A DNA stretch of 5,138 nucleotides from Methanosarcina sp. (GTDB lineage: Archaea > Halobacteriota > Methanosarcinia > Methanosarcinales > Methanosarcinaceae), in contig JADGNM010000218.1 of NCBI GenBank assembly GCA_017883485.1, positions 1-5,138 on the forward strand, read 5' to 3'. Within the stretch, counting starts at the first letter, position 1; each line of letters begins with the position of its first letter. Both the position numbers and the translations under genes were made by a program. The notes beneath the pieces were generated by a model. It searched no databases, was not told the DNA's origin, and saw only the letters and a program-made list of their open reading frames with translations. Of the stretch, positions 5,091-5,138 are shown in pieces.

Positions 5091-5138
5091 CGTTATCTTG
5101 GAATTGTTTAGTGTTCTATGACAAGACTTCCTTAACAT
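5091..5138. other. window edge, nothing recognised
   Basis: The last 48 bases after the hairpin repeat contain no reading frame or structure that I can support. Confidence 0.4.

Noticed and set aside
1..5138. CRISPR array, tRNA, rRNA or known riboswitch
   Set aside because: I found no regularly spaced repeats, no cloverleaf with a CCA-type acceptor and no rRNA-like conserved stretch on either strand.

Overview
The window looks like accessory DNA from a methanogenic archaeon, most probably a Methanosarcina or close relative. The signs are AT-rich spacers (several hundred bases each) with archaeal-type TATA boxes, poly-T terminators without strong stems, a stand-alone AAA_14/DUF4143 ATPase of the kind that is abundant in these genomes, and a high density of small palindromic repeats. 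The assignment rests on recognition, not on a database search.

Layout. Positions 1-307 hold the C-terminal end of a type I restriction subunit (HsdR), cut off from the rest of its gene by a frameshift or deletion. Positions 308-759 are AT-rich and non-coding, with a candidate terminator and a promoter. Positions 765-872 carry a miniature inverted-repeat element in a CTAG site. It separates a Shine-Dalgarno sequence and ATG from the secreted-protein gene they once served (878-1606, family of unknown function). Positions 1607-2548 are non-coding and contain a transposon-end-like sequence, a dispersed repeat (copy A), a 78-base imperfect palindrome and the leader of the next gene. Positions 2549-3094 encode a complete, exported Cu/Zn superoxide dismutase, clearly GC-richer than its surroundings. 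A poly-T terminator and copy B of the dispersed repeat follow. Positions 3382-4689, on the minus strand and convergent with the dismutase gene, encode the ATPase. Positions 4690-5138 are non-coding; a second miniature element (4943-5060) sits there in the loop of an older hairpin repeat (4920-5090).

How the parts relate. No operon or multi-gene system is visible; every gene stands alone behind its own spacer. The two + strand genes both encode exported proteins, and only the dismutase has a predictable activity, removal of superoxide outside the cytoplasm. The main interest is the history of the region: two separate miniature-transposon insertions whose empty sites can be reconstructed, a gene start displaced by one of them, a probably acquired sodC lying between two copies of a repeat, and a decayed restriction gene. 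I found no rRNA, tRNA, CRISPR array or credible new multi-gene system.
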